NCBI GenBank assembly: GCA_017507805.1
Contig: JAFWAC010000025.1
Location: 62,001 to 126,000 of the forward strand
Origin: Clostridia bacterium
Lineage (GTDB): Bacteria > Bacillota > Clostridia > Oscillospirales > Acutalibacteraceae
Length of the DNA: 64,000 bases
Reading direction: 5' to 3'
Below are positions 32,739-40,376 of the stretch, one piece after another. The position numbers were made by a program, and so were the translations under genes. The notes under the pieces were generated by a model. It was not told the origin of the DNA. It saw only the letters and a list, made by a program, of their open reading frames with translations, and made no database searches. Position 1 is the stretch's first letter. The number at the start of each line of letters is the position of its first letter.

Positions 32739-33005
32739 ATGAAAAAATATGTAAAAAGAATAATACTTATTTTGACAATTCTCATTTTTATTTTATTAAT
32801 AGATACGGCACAAGCATTAGTTTTTAATAATAGTCCATTATTTAGGGTTAGAGAATACTATAATGGCGGTGACTTGAATTATAGGGATAAAGGGTTGTTG
32901 GTAGATACTTGGTGTGGGACTAACGGCAATAAAGATACCGTTATAAAAGGATTTAGTTATTCAATTTCTGATGATACCTATGATGACATAAATAAAGGAA
33001 ATTAA
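32739..33005 (+). CDS. Small membrane-anchored protein (88 aa)
   Basis: The ATG at 32739 follows GAAAGGAG by eight bases. A basic MKKYVKRI leader precedes one hydrophobic segment (IILILTILIFILLI), then about 60 residues predicted outside (NNSPLFRVREYYNGG, YRDKGLLVDTWCGTNG). I recall similar small proteins with the NSPLF-R--Y--G--NY-DKGLLVDT pattern in Firmicutes but no function. It has its own promoter, and the PAP2 gene follows 32 bp later, possibly co-transcribed. Confidence 0.72.
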   Translation: MKKYVKRIILILTILIFILLIDTAQALVFNNSPLFRVREYYNGGDLNYRDKGLLVDTWCGTNGNKDTVIKGFSYSISDDTYDDINKGN

Positions 33006-33037
33006 AAAATATTATATCCGGTAAAAGAGGTAATGAA

Positions 33038-33964
33038 ATGCAAATTCTACGGTTTTTAGAGGGAATAAGGACACCCTTTGGAGATATTGTTTTTTCGCTT
33101 ATAACACAGTTTGGTGAGGAAATGCTATTTATCTTATTGGGGCTTATATTCTTTTGGTGTGTCAATAAACGCGAGGGATATTATTTATTTGCCGTTGGCT
33201 TTGTGGGTACGGTTGCCAATCAGTTTTTAAAGCTCATATTCAGAATACCCCGTCCTTGGGTTCGGGACAGTGAATTTACTATCGTTGAAGCCGCAAGAGA
33301 GGAAGCGACCGGTTATTCCTTTCCAAGCGGTCATACACAGTCCTCTGTGGGTGTTTTCGGCGGTATTGCCCGCTGGAATAAGCAGGCTTGGCTTAGAATT
33401 ATTTGCATTGCGCTGTGTGTTCTGGTTCCCATATCCCGAATGTATTTAGGTGTTCATACACCGCTTGATGTAATAGTTTCTGTCGCGATTGCATTAATAC
33501 TTATTTTCGGTATTTATCCGATAATGCACAAAGTCTGTGAAAGCAACAAAGCCATACGAATGGTTTTCGCTTTAATGACCTTGTTTTCTTTGAGCTATCT
33601 GCTGTTTGTAAGTCTTTATAATTTCCCTGCAGATATTGACGCGTCTAACCTTGAAAACGGAACAAAAAATGCCTATAAAATGCTTGGCTGCACGTTGGGA
33701 ATTGTATTTACCTTTGAAATTGATACCCGTTTTATTAAATTTGAAACCAAAGCCACCCTGCCTGCACAGATACTTAAGCTTGTGATAGGGCTGCTTCCTA
33801 TTCTTGCGATAAAATCAGGGCTCAAAGCTCCGTTAGCGCAAGTTTTCGGCACATTTCCGGCTGACGGAATACGCTATTTCCTTATAGTGATTTTTGCAGG
33901 CTGTATCTGGCCGCTTACCTTCAAATTCTTTTCAAAACTGTTTCGCAAAAAAGTTGATAATTAA
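33038..33964 (+). CDS. PAP2 superfamily membrane phosphatase
   Basis: The 308-residue polytopic protein has the three PAP2 signature motifs: KLIFRIPRP near residue 70, PSGHTQSS near 100 and SRMYLGVHTPLDV near 145, with all catalytic His/Arg/Asp positions. PAP2 enzymes dephosphorylate lipid phosphates such as undecaprenyl pyrophosphate or phosphatidylglycerol phosphate at the membrane. The C-terminal 130 residues form more hydrophobic segments beyond the catalytic core. The ribosome site is AAAGAGGTA. Confidence 0.92.
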   Translation: MQILRFLEGIRTPFGDIVFSLITQFGEEMLFILLGLIFFWCVNKREGYYLFAVGFVGTVANQFLKLIFRIPRPWVRDSEFTIVEAAREEATGYSFPSGHTQSSVGVFGGIARWNKQAWLRIICIALCVLVPISRMYLGVHTPLDVIVSVAIALILIFGIYPIMHKVCESNKAIRMVFALMTLFSLSYLLFVSLYNFPADIDASNLENGTKNAYKMLGCTLGIVFTFEIDTRFIKFETKATLPAQILKLVIGLLPILAIKSGLKAPLAQVFGTFPADGIRYFLIVIFAGCIWPLTFKFFSKLFRKKVDN

Positions 33965-33968
33965 ATTG

Positions 33969-34018
33969 AAAAACGGACGCATCATTTGGATAAATCCTTA
34001 AATGATGTGTCCGTTTTT
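33969..34018. terminator. Bidirectional terminator between PAP2 and peptide-binding lipoprotein
   Basis: A 19-bp stem (33969-33987 with 34000-34018, one G-T pair) with A and T flanks serves both convergent genes. Confidence 0.9.
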
Positions 34019-34019
34019 G

Positions 34020-35510
34020 CTATTCTGATTTAACAATAAATGCAAAATCTATGTATCCGTTTCCTTTGTCAATGAAAATATTGCTTAAGGAATGGGAGTA
34101 GGCGATTACGGTTTTCTGGAACATAACAGGAACAATACTGTTATCCTTAAGCAACTGTGATTGAATATCTGCAAGTGACTTGCCGTTATATTTAACACCG
34201 AATTTTTTGAGGTATTCTGCCACCAAAGCACTATCCGCCTTGACGGGGAAAAGTGCCATGGCGTAGGTCTGGTCTTTTAATTGTGAGGTTAAAAGCTCGG
34301 CTTCGGAAGCGGCTTCTATATTGACAAAGGCAGAAAAATTACTTTGCCAATGCCCGACAATATCGGTTACAGCGTTTTTAACATAGCCGTCATCATAATA
34401 GTAAAGAACTATGTCAGAAGGGAATTTTTTACCTTGAAGCTTATTAAGCTCTTGCAGATAAAGCTTTTTTGCAGCCTCTGGATTATATGCCGCAATACCG
34501 TTGCTGATTTTTATATCAAAGCATCCTATCGGGAATATCGATGCGGCGGGGGAATAACCGTTTTCAAGGCTTTTGGAAAACACTTCGCCGCCCAAAAGCA
34601 AAGAAAAGGATTTTCTCATATTCGGTGAAAGCTTGTCGGACATGGTAAGAAACCAACAAATATTTTCAAATTCATAGGTTTTAAGACCTTCGGTTGCCGC
34701 CTCGTCTGTAAGGGCGCAATCTATAAAGGAAATATCAACGCTGTTTTTCTTAAGCTTTTCAAATGCGGCTTCGTCCTTGTCACAGGTTAAAAATACTGCG
34801 GCATTTTCCGAAACAAATTCTCCGGAATATTCATCGTTTCTGTAAAGCCTTATTCCGAACGGGTCCTTGCGCCAACGGGTGAGCTTGTAGCTACCGTTGC
34901 TTAAAATGTTGTTTGCAAACAAACCGTATTTACCGGCGGCTTCCTCAAAAAACTTTTGATTGCACGGCATTGAAATAGAGGTGGTAAGTGTCTCTAAAAA
35001 ATATTCATCGTTGGTTTCAAGATTAATAACGAGTGTGGTTTCATTTACTGCTTTAACTCCAAGTGAGTCTGCCTTTGACCTTCCGTTATATATATCCTCG
35101 GCATTTTTAATGCAAAACAAACGGGATACAAATGGCGCGTTTGTTTCAGGACTGACGGCTCTTTTAAAGGCAAACTCAAAGTCTGCGGCGGTAAGCGAAT
35201 CGCCGTTGTGCCATTTAATGTCATTGCGTAAAATAAATGTGTAGTTAAGACCGTCTGTCTCATACTCTTTTGCAGCACCGCAAACTATTTCGCCCTTCGC
35301 ATTTTTTCTGAGCAAGCCTTCAAAGGCATTTTTAATTATCAGTAATTCAGAGTCCTGCGAGGCGGTTTGCGGGTCAAGTGTTGCAGGCGGGGAAGGTAAT
35401 TCAAAATATATGTAAGCATCCTTGGTGCTTGAGCAGGCGGAAAAGGAAAGCAGAAGTGCAAGCACAAGCAAAAGGGAAAAAAGCCTATATTTAAATCCCG
35501 TAACAATCAC
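34020..35510 (-). CDS. Family 5 extracellular solute-binding lipoprotein (peptide type)
   Basis: The 496-residue product begins with a signal peptide (YRLFSLLLVLALLLSFSAC) ending in a clear lipobox, so it is anchored at the outer face of the membrane. The SBP_bac_5 pattern is visible: LPSPPATLDPQTASQDSE, ITRNAF-like IIKNAFEGLLR, NYTFILRNDIKWHNGDSLTAADFEFAFKR, and a late FVNIEA domain. It would bind oligopeptides or nickel-type ligands for an ABC importer. No permease or ATPase gene is adjacent, so it is an orphan. GTG start at 35510; the ribosome site GAAAGG is unusually close, so the start is not certain. Confidence 0.9.
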   Translation of the reverse strand: MIVTGFKYRLFSLLLVLALLLSFSACSSTKDAYIYFELPSPPATLDPQTASQDSELLIIKNAFEGLLRKNAKGEIVCGAAKEYETDGLNYTFILRNDIKWHNGDSLTAADFEFAFKRAVSPETNAPFVSRLFCIKNAEDIYNGRSKADSLGVKAVNETTLVINLETNDEYFLETLTTSISMPCNQKFFEEAAGKYGLFANNILSNGSYKLTRWRKDPFGIRLYRNDEYSGEFVSENAAVFLTCDKDEAAFEKLKKNSVDISFIDCALTDEAATEGLKTYEFENICWFLTMSDKLSPNMRKSFSLLLGGEVFSKSLENGYSPAASIFPIGCFDIKISNGIAAYNPEAAKKLYLQELNKLQGKKFPSDIVLYYYDDGYVKNAVTDIVGHWQSNFSAFVNIEAASEAELLTSQLKDQTYAMALFPVKADSALVAEYLKKFGVKYNGKSLADIQSQLLKDNSIVPVMFQKTVIAYSHSLSNIFIDKGNGYIDFAFIVKSE

Positions 35511-35600
35511 CCTTTCAAAGTGTTTTGTTTATTATAAGTCATTTCGACAAAAAATTCAACAGGCATATTTTTAGTATCAAAATTTTATGCAATTTTAACT

Positions 35601-35618
35601 ATGTTAAAAAATTATCAA
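35601..35618 (+). promoter_or_regulatory. Rex-like operator upstream of hydrogenase operon
   Basis: ATGTTAA-AAAA-TTATCAA matches the clostridial Rex consensus TTGTTAA-N4-TTAACAA at all but two of the fixed positions. It lies 18 bp upstream of the -35 region. Rex senses the NADH/NAD+ ratio and commonly controls fermentative hydrogenase genes. The operon's NADH-linked enzyme makes this plausible. Confidence 0.5.
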
Positions 35619-35636
35619 TTTTTTTGATAAAAGGGC

Positions 35637-35665
35637 TTTTCAAATGCAAAAAGATGTGATATAAT
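35637..35665 (+). promoter_or_regulatory. Extended -10 promoter of hydrogenase operon
   Basis: TATAAT (35660-35665) is preceded by TG at 35657-35658, an extended -10 element, and by a weak -35 (TTTTCA, 35637-35642) at 17 bp. The leader to hndA is about 100 nt. Confidence 0.7.
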
Positions 35666-35769
35666 ACAGTGGTATATGTGCGTGCTTTTGTAGATAGGTG
35701 TCGAAAAACAGCTTTTTCGCTCCTTTTTACAGTGCGTGCTTACAATTATTCAGAGGAGGATTCAGTTTC

Positions 35770-36273
35770 ATGCTAAAAAAACTCAGTAAACTCCCTTTTA
35801 AGGGAACAGCTGAACAGGAAAAGAAGCTGATGGAAGTAATCGATGCTAACAAGCATGACAAAAGCCTTTTGATGGCAGTTATGCAGCAAGCACAGGATAT
35901 TTACGGTTATCTTCCTATCGAGGTCCAGACCAAAATCGCGGAGGGAATGGATGTTCCCCTTGAGAAGGTTTATGGCGTTGCTACTTTCTATGCTCAGTTC
36001 TCACTCACACCTAAGGGTGACTACAACATTTCTGTATGCCTTGGTACGGCTTGCTATGTTAAGGGTGCCGGTGACATCTTTGACAAGCTGAGCGAGCGTC
36101 TCGGTATCGGCGCTGACGAATGCACAGAGGACGGTAAGTTTTCTCTTACTGCCTGCCGCTGTATCGGTGCTTGCGGTTTGGCTCCGGTTCTTACGGTTAA
36201 TGAAGAGGTTTACGGTCGTCTTACTGTTGATGATGTAGACGGTATACTTGAAAAATACGGGTTTGGTAAATAA
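35770..36273 (+). CDS. hndA: Hydrogenase subunit HndA/NuoE type
   Basis: The protein of 167 residues starts at the ATG at 35770, behind GAGGAGGA. It has the thioredoxin-like [2Fe-2S] fold of NuoE/HndA/HydC: helical N-terminus (LLMAVMQQAQDIYGYLPIEVQ), then the cluster ligands in CLGTACYVKG and CRCIGACGLAP. It shuttles electrons to the NuoF-like flavoprotein of the NAD(P)-linked hydrogenase. It is the first gene of the operon, separated from the remaining redox subunits by six signalling genes. Confidence 0.93.
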   Translation: MLKKLSKLPFKGTAEQEKKLMEVIDANKHDKSLLMAVMQQAQDIYGYLPIEVQTKIAEGMDVPLEKVYGVATFYAQFSLTPKGDYNISVCLGTACYVKGAGDIFDKLSERLGIGADECTEDGKFSLTACRCIGACGLAPVLTVNEEVYGRLTVDDVDGILEKYGFGK

Positions 36274-36301
36274 TAAAATTTCCCAGAAGGGATAAGACTT
36301 T

Positions 36302-36658
36302 ATGAAAATCAGTACAATCAAGGATTTGCTTGATGCCAAGGTTGTTTGTGGCGAGGAAGAGCTTTCCCGTCATGTATATTCAGCCTGCGGCAGCGATATG
36401 ATGAGCGATGTTTTAGCTTATGTTAAGGACCAGGCGGTTTTACTGACAGGACTTATTAATTCGCAGGTGATACGCACTGCTGAAATGATGGATATGAATT
36501 GCATTGTATTCGTCCGCGCAAAGCTTCCTACTGCCGAGATGATTGAGCTTGCGCGCGAAAGCGGAATAGTATTGCTTGCAACCGAAAAGCGTATGTATGA
36601 AGCTTGCGGTATACTTTATAATAACGGTCTTGTAGGAAACAGGGTTAAAAATGTCTGA
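36302..36658 (+). CDS. DRTGG domain protein (first copy)
   Basis: The 118-residue soluble protein is a stand-alone DRTGG domain (KISTIKDLLDAKVVCGEEELSRHV, then VLLTGLINSQVIRTAEMMDMNCIVFVRAK). DRTGG domains lie beside phosphotransacetylase and CBS domains elsewhere and are thought to bind ligands; their function is not established. The next gene starts 8 bp inside it, so they are coupled. A second, smaller DRTGG-like gene occurs at 38363. Confidence 0.8.
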   Translation: MKISTIKDLLDAKVVCGEEELSRHVYSACGSDMMSDVLAYVKDQAVLLTGLINSQVIRTAEMMDMNCIVFVRAKLPTAEMIELARESGIVLLATEKRMYEACGILYNNGLVGNRVKNV

Positions 36659-37076
36659 GTTGCTTAATTTCCATTTTGTGGTAGACGGTGACGATTTCAC
36701 CTGCGCCGGTCAGGCATCGGTTCAAGTGAAAAAAAATCTACGGCAGTTAGGTTTGCCCCCCGAAATAATAAGGCGAGTTTCAATAGCTATGTATGAGGGC
36801 GAAATCAATATGGTTATTCATGCAGGCGGCGGTGTTGCCGATGTTAATATAACCGAGGATTTTGTTGAGATAATTCTTGCCGACAAGGGTCCCGGAATAA
36901 AGGATATTTCTCAGGCGATGCAGGAGGGATATTCCACGGCAACGGATAATATCCGTTCATTGGGATTTGGCGCCGGTATGGGCTTGCCCAATATGAAGCG
37001 TTATACCGATTATATGTCTATCGACTCGGTTGTAGGCGAGGGTACCACCATTACCATGAAGGTTAATATTAATTAA
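36651..37076 (+). CDS. RsbW-like anti-sigma type ATPase
   Basis: The 141-residue protein is a GHKL ATPase of the RsbW/SpoIIAB type: YEGEINMVIHAGGG is the N box, ILADKGPGIKD the G1 box, and SLGFGAGMGLPNMKR the G2 box. Such proteins phosphorylate anti-sigma antagonists or bind sigma factors. No STAS antagonist or sigma gene lies next to it. The overlap with the DRTGG gene and the position in a hydrogenase operon suggest it reports redox or H2 status. Confidence 0.88.
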   Translation: MSELLNFHFVVDGDDFTCAGQASVQVKKNLRQLGLPPEIIRRVSIAMYEGEINMVIHAGGGVADVNITEDFVEIILADKGPGIKDISQAMQEGYSTATDNIRSLGFGAGMGLPNMKRYTDYMSIDSVVGEGTTITMKVNIN

Positions 37077-37095
37077 TTTTCGGCAGGTTTTTGTA

Positions 37096-38373
37096 ATGAA
37101 TACTTATGAACATTCTGTTTACTTAGATGTTGAAAAGTGTAACGGTTGTACTACCTGTTTAAAGCATTGTCCCACCGAGGCTATCCGCATACGCGATAAT
37201 CATGCTGTTATTAATCAGGAACGCTGTATTGATTGCGGCGAATGTATACGGGTTTGCCCAAATAATGCTAAAAAAGCAAATTGCAGTAAATTTTCCGTTA
37301 TGGATAAATTCAAATGGAAAATTGCATTACCCGCACCGACTCTTTACGGTCAGTTTGAAAATCTGGATGATGTGGATTATGTGCTTGACGGATTGCTGAA
37401 AATCGGTTTTGACGATGTTTTCGAGGTTTCCGCCGCGGCAGAAATTGTTTCGGCTTATACAAGGCTTTACCTTAAAAATGAGTTAACAAAGAAGCCTGCA
37501 ATCAGCTCGGCGTGTCCGGCTGTTTTAAGGCTTATAGGTTTAAGATTTCCTTCGCTTAAAGAAAATATAATTCACCTTCTGCCTCCGATGGAGGTTGCGG
37601 CGAAGCTGGCAAGAGAAAAGGCATTGTCTGAGCATCCCGAGCTTAGACCTGGGGATATAGGTGTGTGCTTTATATCACCCTGTCCCGCCAAGGCAAGCTA
37701 TGTTAAAAACGGCTTTGCAGACTATAAAAGTCAGGTAGATGCTGTAATTTCCGTAAAGGATGTTTATTTTCAGCTTATTGCAAAGATGAAATACGGAAGT
37801 GAGGTAAAATCACTTTCAAATTCGGGAGTAATAGGTATCGGCTGGGCTTCCTCCGGAGGAGAAGCAACCGCCATTTTCAATGAAAAATATTTGGCGGCAG
37901 ACGGTATTGACAATGTAATAAAGGTGCTTGACCAGATAGAAAACGGCAACATACCTCAGCTTGAATTTATTGAGCTTAATGCCTGTACGGGTGGTTGCGT
38001 AGGCGGTGTTCTGACCATTCAAAACCCGTTTATTGCCAAAGCCCGACTTCAAACTCTGAGGCGTTATTTGCCGGTTTCGCAAAATTTTGTTTCGTCCGAT
38101 GATGAATTATCCTTGCCGGATGAAATTGTGTTTGAAAATCTGCCTGTTTATAAGCCGATTTCAAGGCTTAGTGACAGTATGGCAGAGTCAATGCGGATGA
38201 TGTCCGAAATACAAAAGCTCAGAAAAGAGCTTCCCTGTATTGACTGTGGCTCTTGCGGAGCGCCTAATTGCCGCGCTTTTGCAGAGGATGTTATCAAAAA
38301 GCAGGCAAAGATAGAGGATTGTCTTATAAAATTGCATAAATCCGGAAAGGACGGCGCAGAGAATGACAGTTAA
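37096..38373 (+). CDS. Sensory-type [FeFe]-hydrogenase-like Fe-S protein
   Basis: The 425-residue protein starts with two [4Fe-4S] ferredoxin motifs (CNGCTTCLKHCP and CIDCGECIRVCP). A hydrogenase large-subunit C-terminal domain follows: Cys140 in SSACPAV, Cys196 in SPCPAKAS, Cys297 and Cys301 in NACTGGCVGG, matching the order of the H-cluster ligand loops. The C-terminus holds another cluster motif (CIDCGSCGAPNCRAFAEDV). The loops differ from the catalytic subunit of this operon (TSCSPGW, MPCTAKKFE), as in HydS-type proteins thought to sense H2. Unlike many HydS proteins it has no PAS domain. Its tail overlaps the next DRTGG gene by 11 bp. Confidence 0.85.
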   Translation: MNTYEHSVYLDVEKCNGCTTCLKHCPTEAIRIRDNHAVINQERCIDCGECIRVCPNNAKKANCSKFSVMDKFKWKIALPAPTLYGQFENLDDVDYVLDGLLKIGFDDVFEVSAAAEIVSAYTRLYLKNELTKKPAISSACPAVLRLIGLRFPSLKENIIHLLPPMEVAAKLAREKALSEHPELRPGDIGVCFISPCPAKASYVKNGFADYKSQVDAVISVKDVYFQLIAKMKYGSEVKSLSNSGVIGIGWASSGGEATAIFNEKYLAADGIDNVIKVLDQIENGNIPQLEFIELNACTGGCVGGVLTIQNPFIAKARLQTLRRYLPVSQNFVSSDDELSLPDEIVFENLPVYKPISRLSDSMAESMRMMSEIQKLRKELPCIDCGSCGAPNCRAFAEDVIKKQAKIEDCLIKLHKSGKDGAENDS

Positions 38374-38689
38374 GCAATTGACAGAGCTTGAATTTTTTAG
38401 CTCGGTAACCTTGCCCGACCCCGAACGCAGTATTGACGGTGTTTACATCGGTGATTTACTCAGTTGGGTGATGGGACGCGCTTCTTCGGGAGACGCCTGG
38501 ATTACCATAATGTCAAATGTCAATATTCTTGCTGTTGCCTCCCTTGCTGATACAGCCTGCATAATAGTTGCGGAGAATGTTAAGCTTGACGATGTGGTAA
38601 TAAAAACTGCTGAGGAAAAAAATATTAATATTATTTATTCTGCAGTGGGCGCTTATGAAACCGCCCTTGCACTCAGTAAAGCTTTATGA
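38363..38689 (+). CDS. DRTGG-like protein (second copy)
   Basis: The 108-residue protein resembles the first DRTGG gene in plan (VKQLTELEFFSSVTLPDPERSIDGVYIGDLLSWVM, then TIMSNVNILAVASLADTACIIVAEN, and the end NIIYSAVGAYETALAL). It starts inside the preceding gene and its stop overlaps the PHP gene start, so all three are coupled. The similarity between the two copies is weak, and ligand and partner are unknown. Confidence 0.72.
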   Translation: MTVKQLTELEFFSSVTLPDPERSIDGVYIGDLLSWVMGRASSGDAWITIMSNVNILAVASLADTACIIVAENVKLDDVVIKTAEEKNINIIYSAVGAYETALALSKAL

Positions 38690-39420
38690 AAAGCTATTAT
38701 TACGATTTGCACATTCACTCTTGTCTGTCACCCTGCGGAGATAATGATTCCACACCTGACAGTATTGCCGGAATGGGTGAGCTTAACGGGCTTGATATTA
38801 TGGCGCTTACAGACCATAATACCTGCAAAAACTGCCCTGCTTTTTTTGAAGCGGCTCACAGGCACGGTATTCTGCCGATTGCCGGAATGGAGCTTACCAC
38901 TGCTGAGGATATTCACGCGGTTTGCCTGTTTGCTGATTTAGCACAGGCTATGGAATTTGATAAAGAAATTCAAAAGCGGCGTATTTTAATACCTAATAGG
39001 GTGGATATTTTCGGCGACCAGATTATTTGTGATTCTCAGGATAATGTTACAGCAAGTGAGCAGTTTCTGCTTTCAAATGCTACGACCATAGGTCTTGACG
39101 AAGCACCGTCCCTGGTGGAAAGCTTTGGAGGGATTTGTTATCCGGCGCACATTGACCGTTCTTCAAACGGTGTGATTTCGGTTTTGGGTGTTTTCCCCGA
39201 AACACCGTATTTTCACTGCGCTGAGGTTCACAACAGAGAAAAGCTGGAGGAATGCTCCGATTTAAGCGGATTACCCACAAAAAAATTACTTATAAGCTCT
39301 GATGCCCATTTTTTATGGGATATTAAAGAAAAAAGTGATTTTATTGTTATGGATGAAATTCCGCCGTACAGCAACAATGCAGGGGAGTATCTGATTAAGT
39401 ATCTGAGGGAAATGTTATGA
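38686..39420 (+). CDS. PHP domain phosphoesterase
   Basis: The 244-residue protein has the PHP metal-binding motifs DLHIHSCLSPCG, ALTDHN, AGMELTT, and later CYPAHIDRSS and SSDAHFLWD. PHP proteins are metal-dependent phosphoesterases (histidinol phosphatase, polymerase-associated, nucleotide 3',5'-bisphosphatases). The substrate here is unknown; a nucleotide or phosphoprotein signal in the hydrogenase regulatory block is an inference. It overlaps both neighbours by 4 bp. Confidence 0.88.
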   Translation: MKSYYYDLHIHSCLSPCGDNDSTPDSIAGMGELNGLDIMALTDHNTCKNCPAFFEAAHRHGILPIAGMELTTAEDIHAVCLFADLAQAMEFDKEIQKRRILIPNRVDIFGDQIICDSQDNVTASEQFLLSNATTIGLDEAPSLVESFGGICYPAHIDRSSNGVISVLGVFPETPYFHCAEVHNREKLEECSDLSGLPTKKLLISSDAHFLWDIKEKSDFIVMDEIPPYSNNAGEYLIKYLREML

Positions 39421-39962
39421 AGGAAATATCTTTAAATATTCTTGATATTGCCGAAAATTCGGTAAAAGCAAATGCGGCTCTTACCGAAATCGACATCACC
39501 GAGGATAATGAAAGAATTATCCTTACTATTACAGACAACGGCAACGGTATGACAGAGGAAACGCTTAAAACCGTTACCAATCCCTTTTATACAACCCGCA
39601 CAACCCGTAAGGTTGGAATGGGACTTCCGCTTTTAAAGCTTGAAGCTGAGCAGACGGGCGGCAGTCTTGAGATTTCCTCAAAGCATATTTCGCAATTTCC
39701 CGATAACCACGGAACAGTTGTCCGTGCAACATTTTATAAAAATCATATTGACTGCACACCTTTGGGTGATGTGGTTGCAAGTATAACCACTTTGATTCAA
39801 GGTCATCCGGACCGTGATTTTCTCTTTACACATAGCTTTGGTGAAAAAACGGTTTCCCTTGATACAAGACAGCTTCGTGAGGTACTTGAGGATGTACCCC
39901 TTGACAGCTATGAAGTAATCAAGTGGGTAGGAGAGTATCTAAAAGAGCAATATACAGCTTAA
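39417..39962 (+). CDS. Histidine-kinase-like ATPase without receiver or sensor part
   Basis: The 181-residue protein contains only a GHKL ATPase domain: DIAENSVKANA (N box), ITDNGNGMTEE (G1), TTRTTRKVGMGLPLLK (F/G2 region) and GTVVRATF (G3). There is no phospho-accepting His domain or membrane segment. The C-terminal 70 residues (SIKTLIQGHP-type ITTLIQGHPDRDFLFTHS) are an extra conserved-looking part. It is the second ATPase in this block and probably acts on a partner encoded elsewhere or within the block. Confidence 0.85.
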   Translation: MKEISLNILDIAENSVKANAALTEIDITEDNERIILTITDNGNGMTEETLKTVTNPFYTTRTTRKVGMGLPLLKLEAEQTGGSLEISSKHISQFPDNHGTVVRATFYKNHIDCTPLGDVVASITTLIQGHPDRDFLFTHSFGEKTVSLDTRQLREVLEDVPLDSYEVIKWVGEYLKEQYTA

Positions 39963-39988
39963 AATAGCTGTCAGAAAGGAAGATATTA

Positions 39989-40360
39989 ATGAAATCATTG
40001 GCTGAATTACAGGCAATCAAGGAAAAAATGAAGGATAAGGTTGTTTTGCGTGAAGGCAGCAACGAAATTCGTGTTGTTGTCGGAATGGCTACCTGCGGTA
40101 TTGCGGCAGGCGCAAGACCTGTTCTCAACGCATTTGTTGAGGGTGTGAACAATAACGGTCTTTCAGAAAAGGTTTCGGTTTCTCAGACAGGTTGTATTGG
40201 TATTTGCCAATATGAGCCCATTGTGGAAATTTTTGAGGCCGGAAAAGAAAAGGTTACCTATGTTAAGGTAGATGCCGAAAAGGCTGATAGGATTGTAAAA
40301 GAGCATCTCAAGGGCGGCAAGGTTGTAGCTGAATACACCTTGGCTTCTGTGAATGCATAA
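39989..40360 (+). CDS. hndB: Hydrogenase subunit HndB, thioredoxin-like ferredoxin
   Basis: The 123-residue protein is a [2Fe-2S] thioredoxin-like ferredoxin: VVVGMATCGIAAGARPVLNAF with the first Cys, then SQTGCIGICQYEPIVEI. HndB accompanies HndA, C and D in NAD(P)-reducing and electron-bifurcating hydrogenases. A TCAGAAAGGAAG site precedes the ATG. The next subunit follows after 16 bp. Confidence 0.9.
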   Translation: MKSLAELQAIKEKMKDKVVLREGSNEIRVVVGMATCGIAAGARPVLNAFVEGVNNNGLSEKVSVSQTGCIGICQYEPIVEIFEAGKEKVTYVKVDAEKADRIVKEHLKGGKVVAEYTLASVNA

Positions 40361-40376
40361 TTTGGAGGTATAATTT

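Noticed and set aside
35511..35769. Riboswitch in the hydrogenase leader
   Set aside because: The leader is about 100 nt and shows no strong stem or terminator before the hndA ribosome site.
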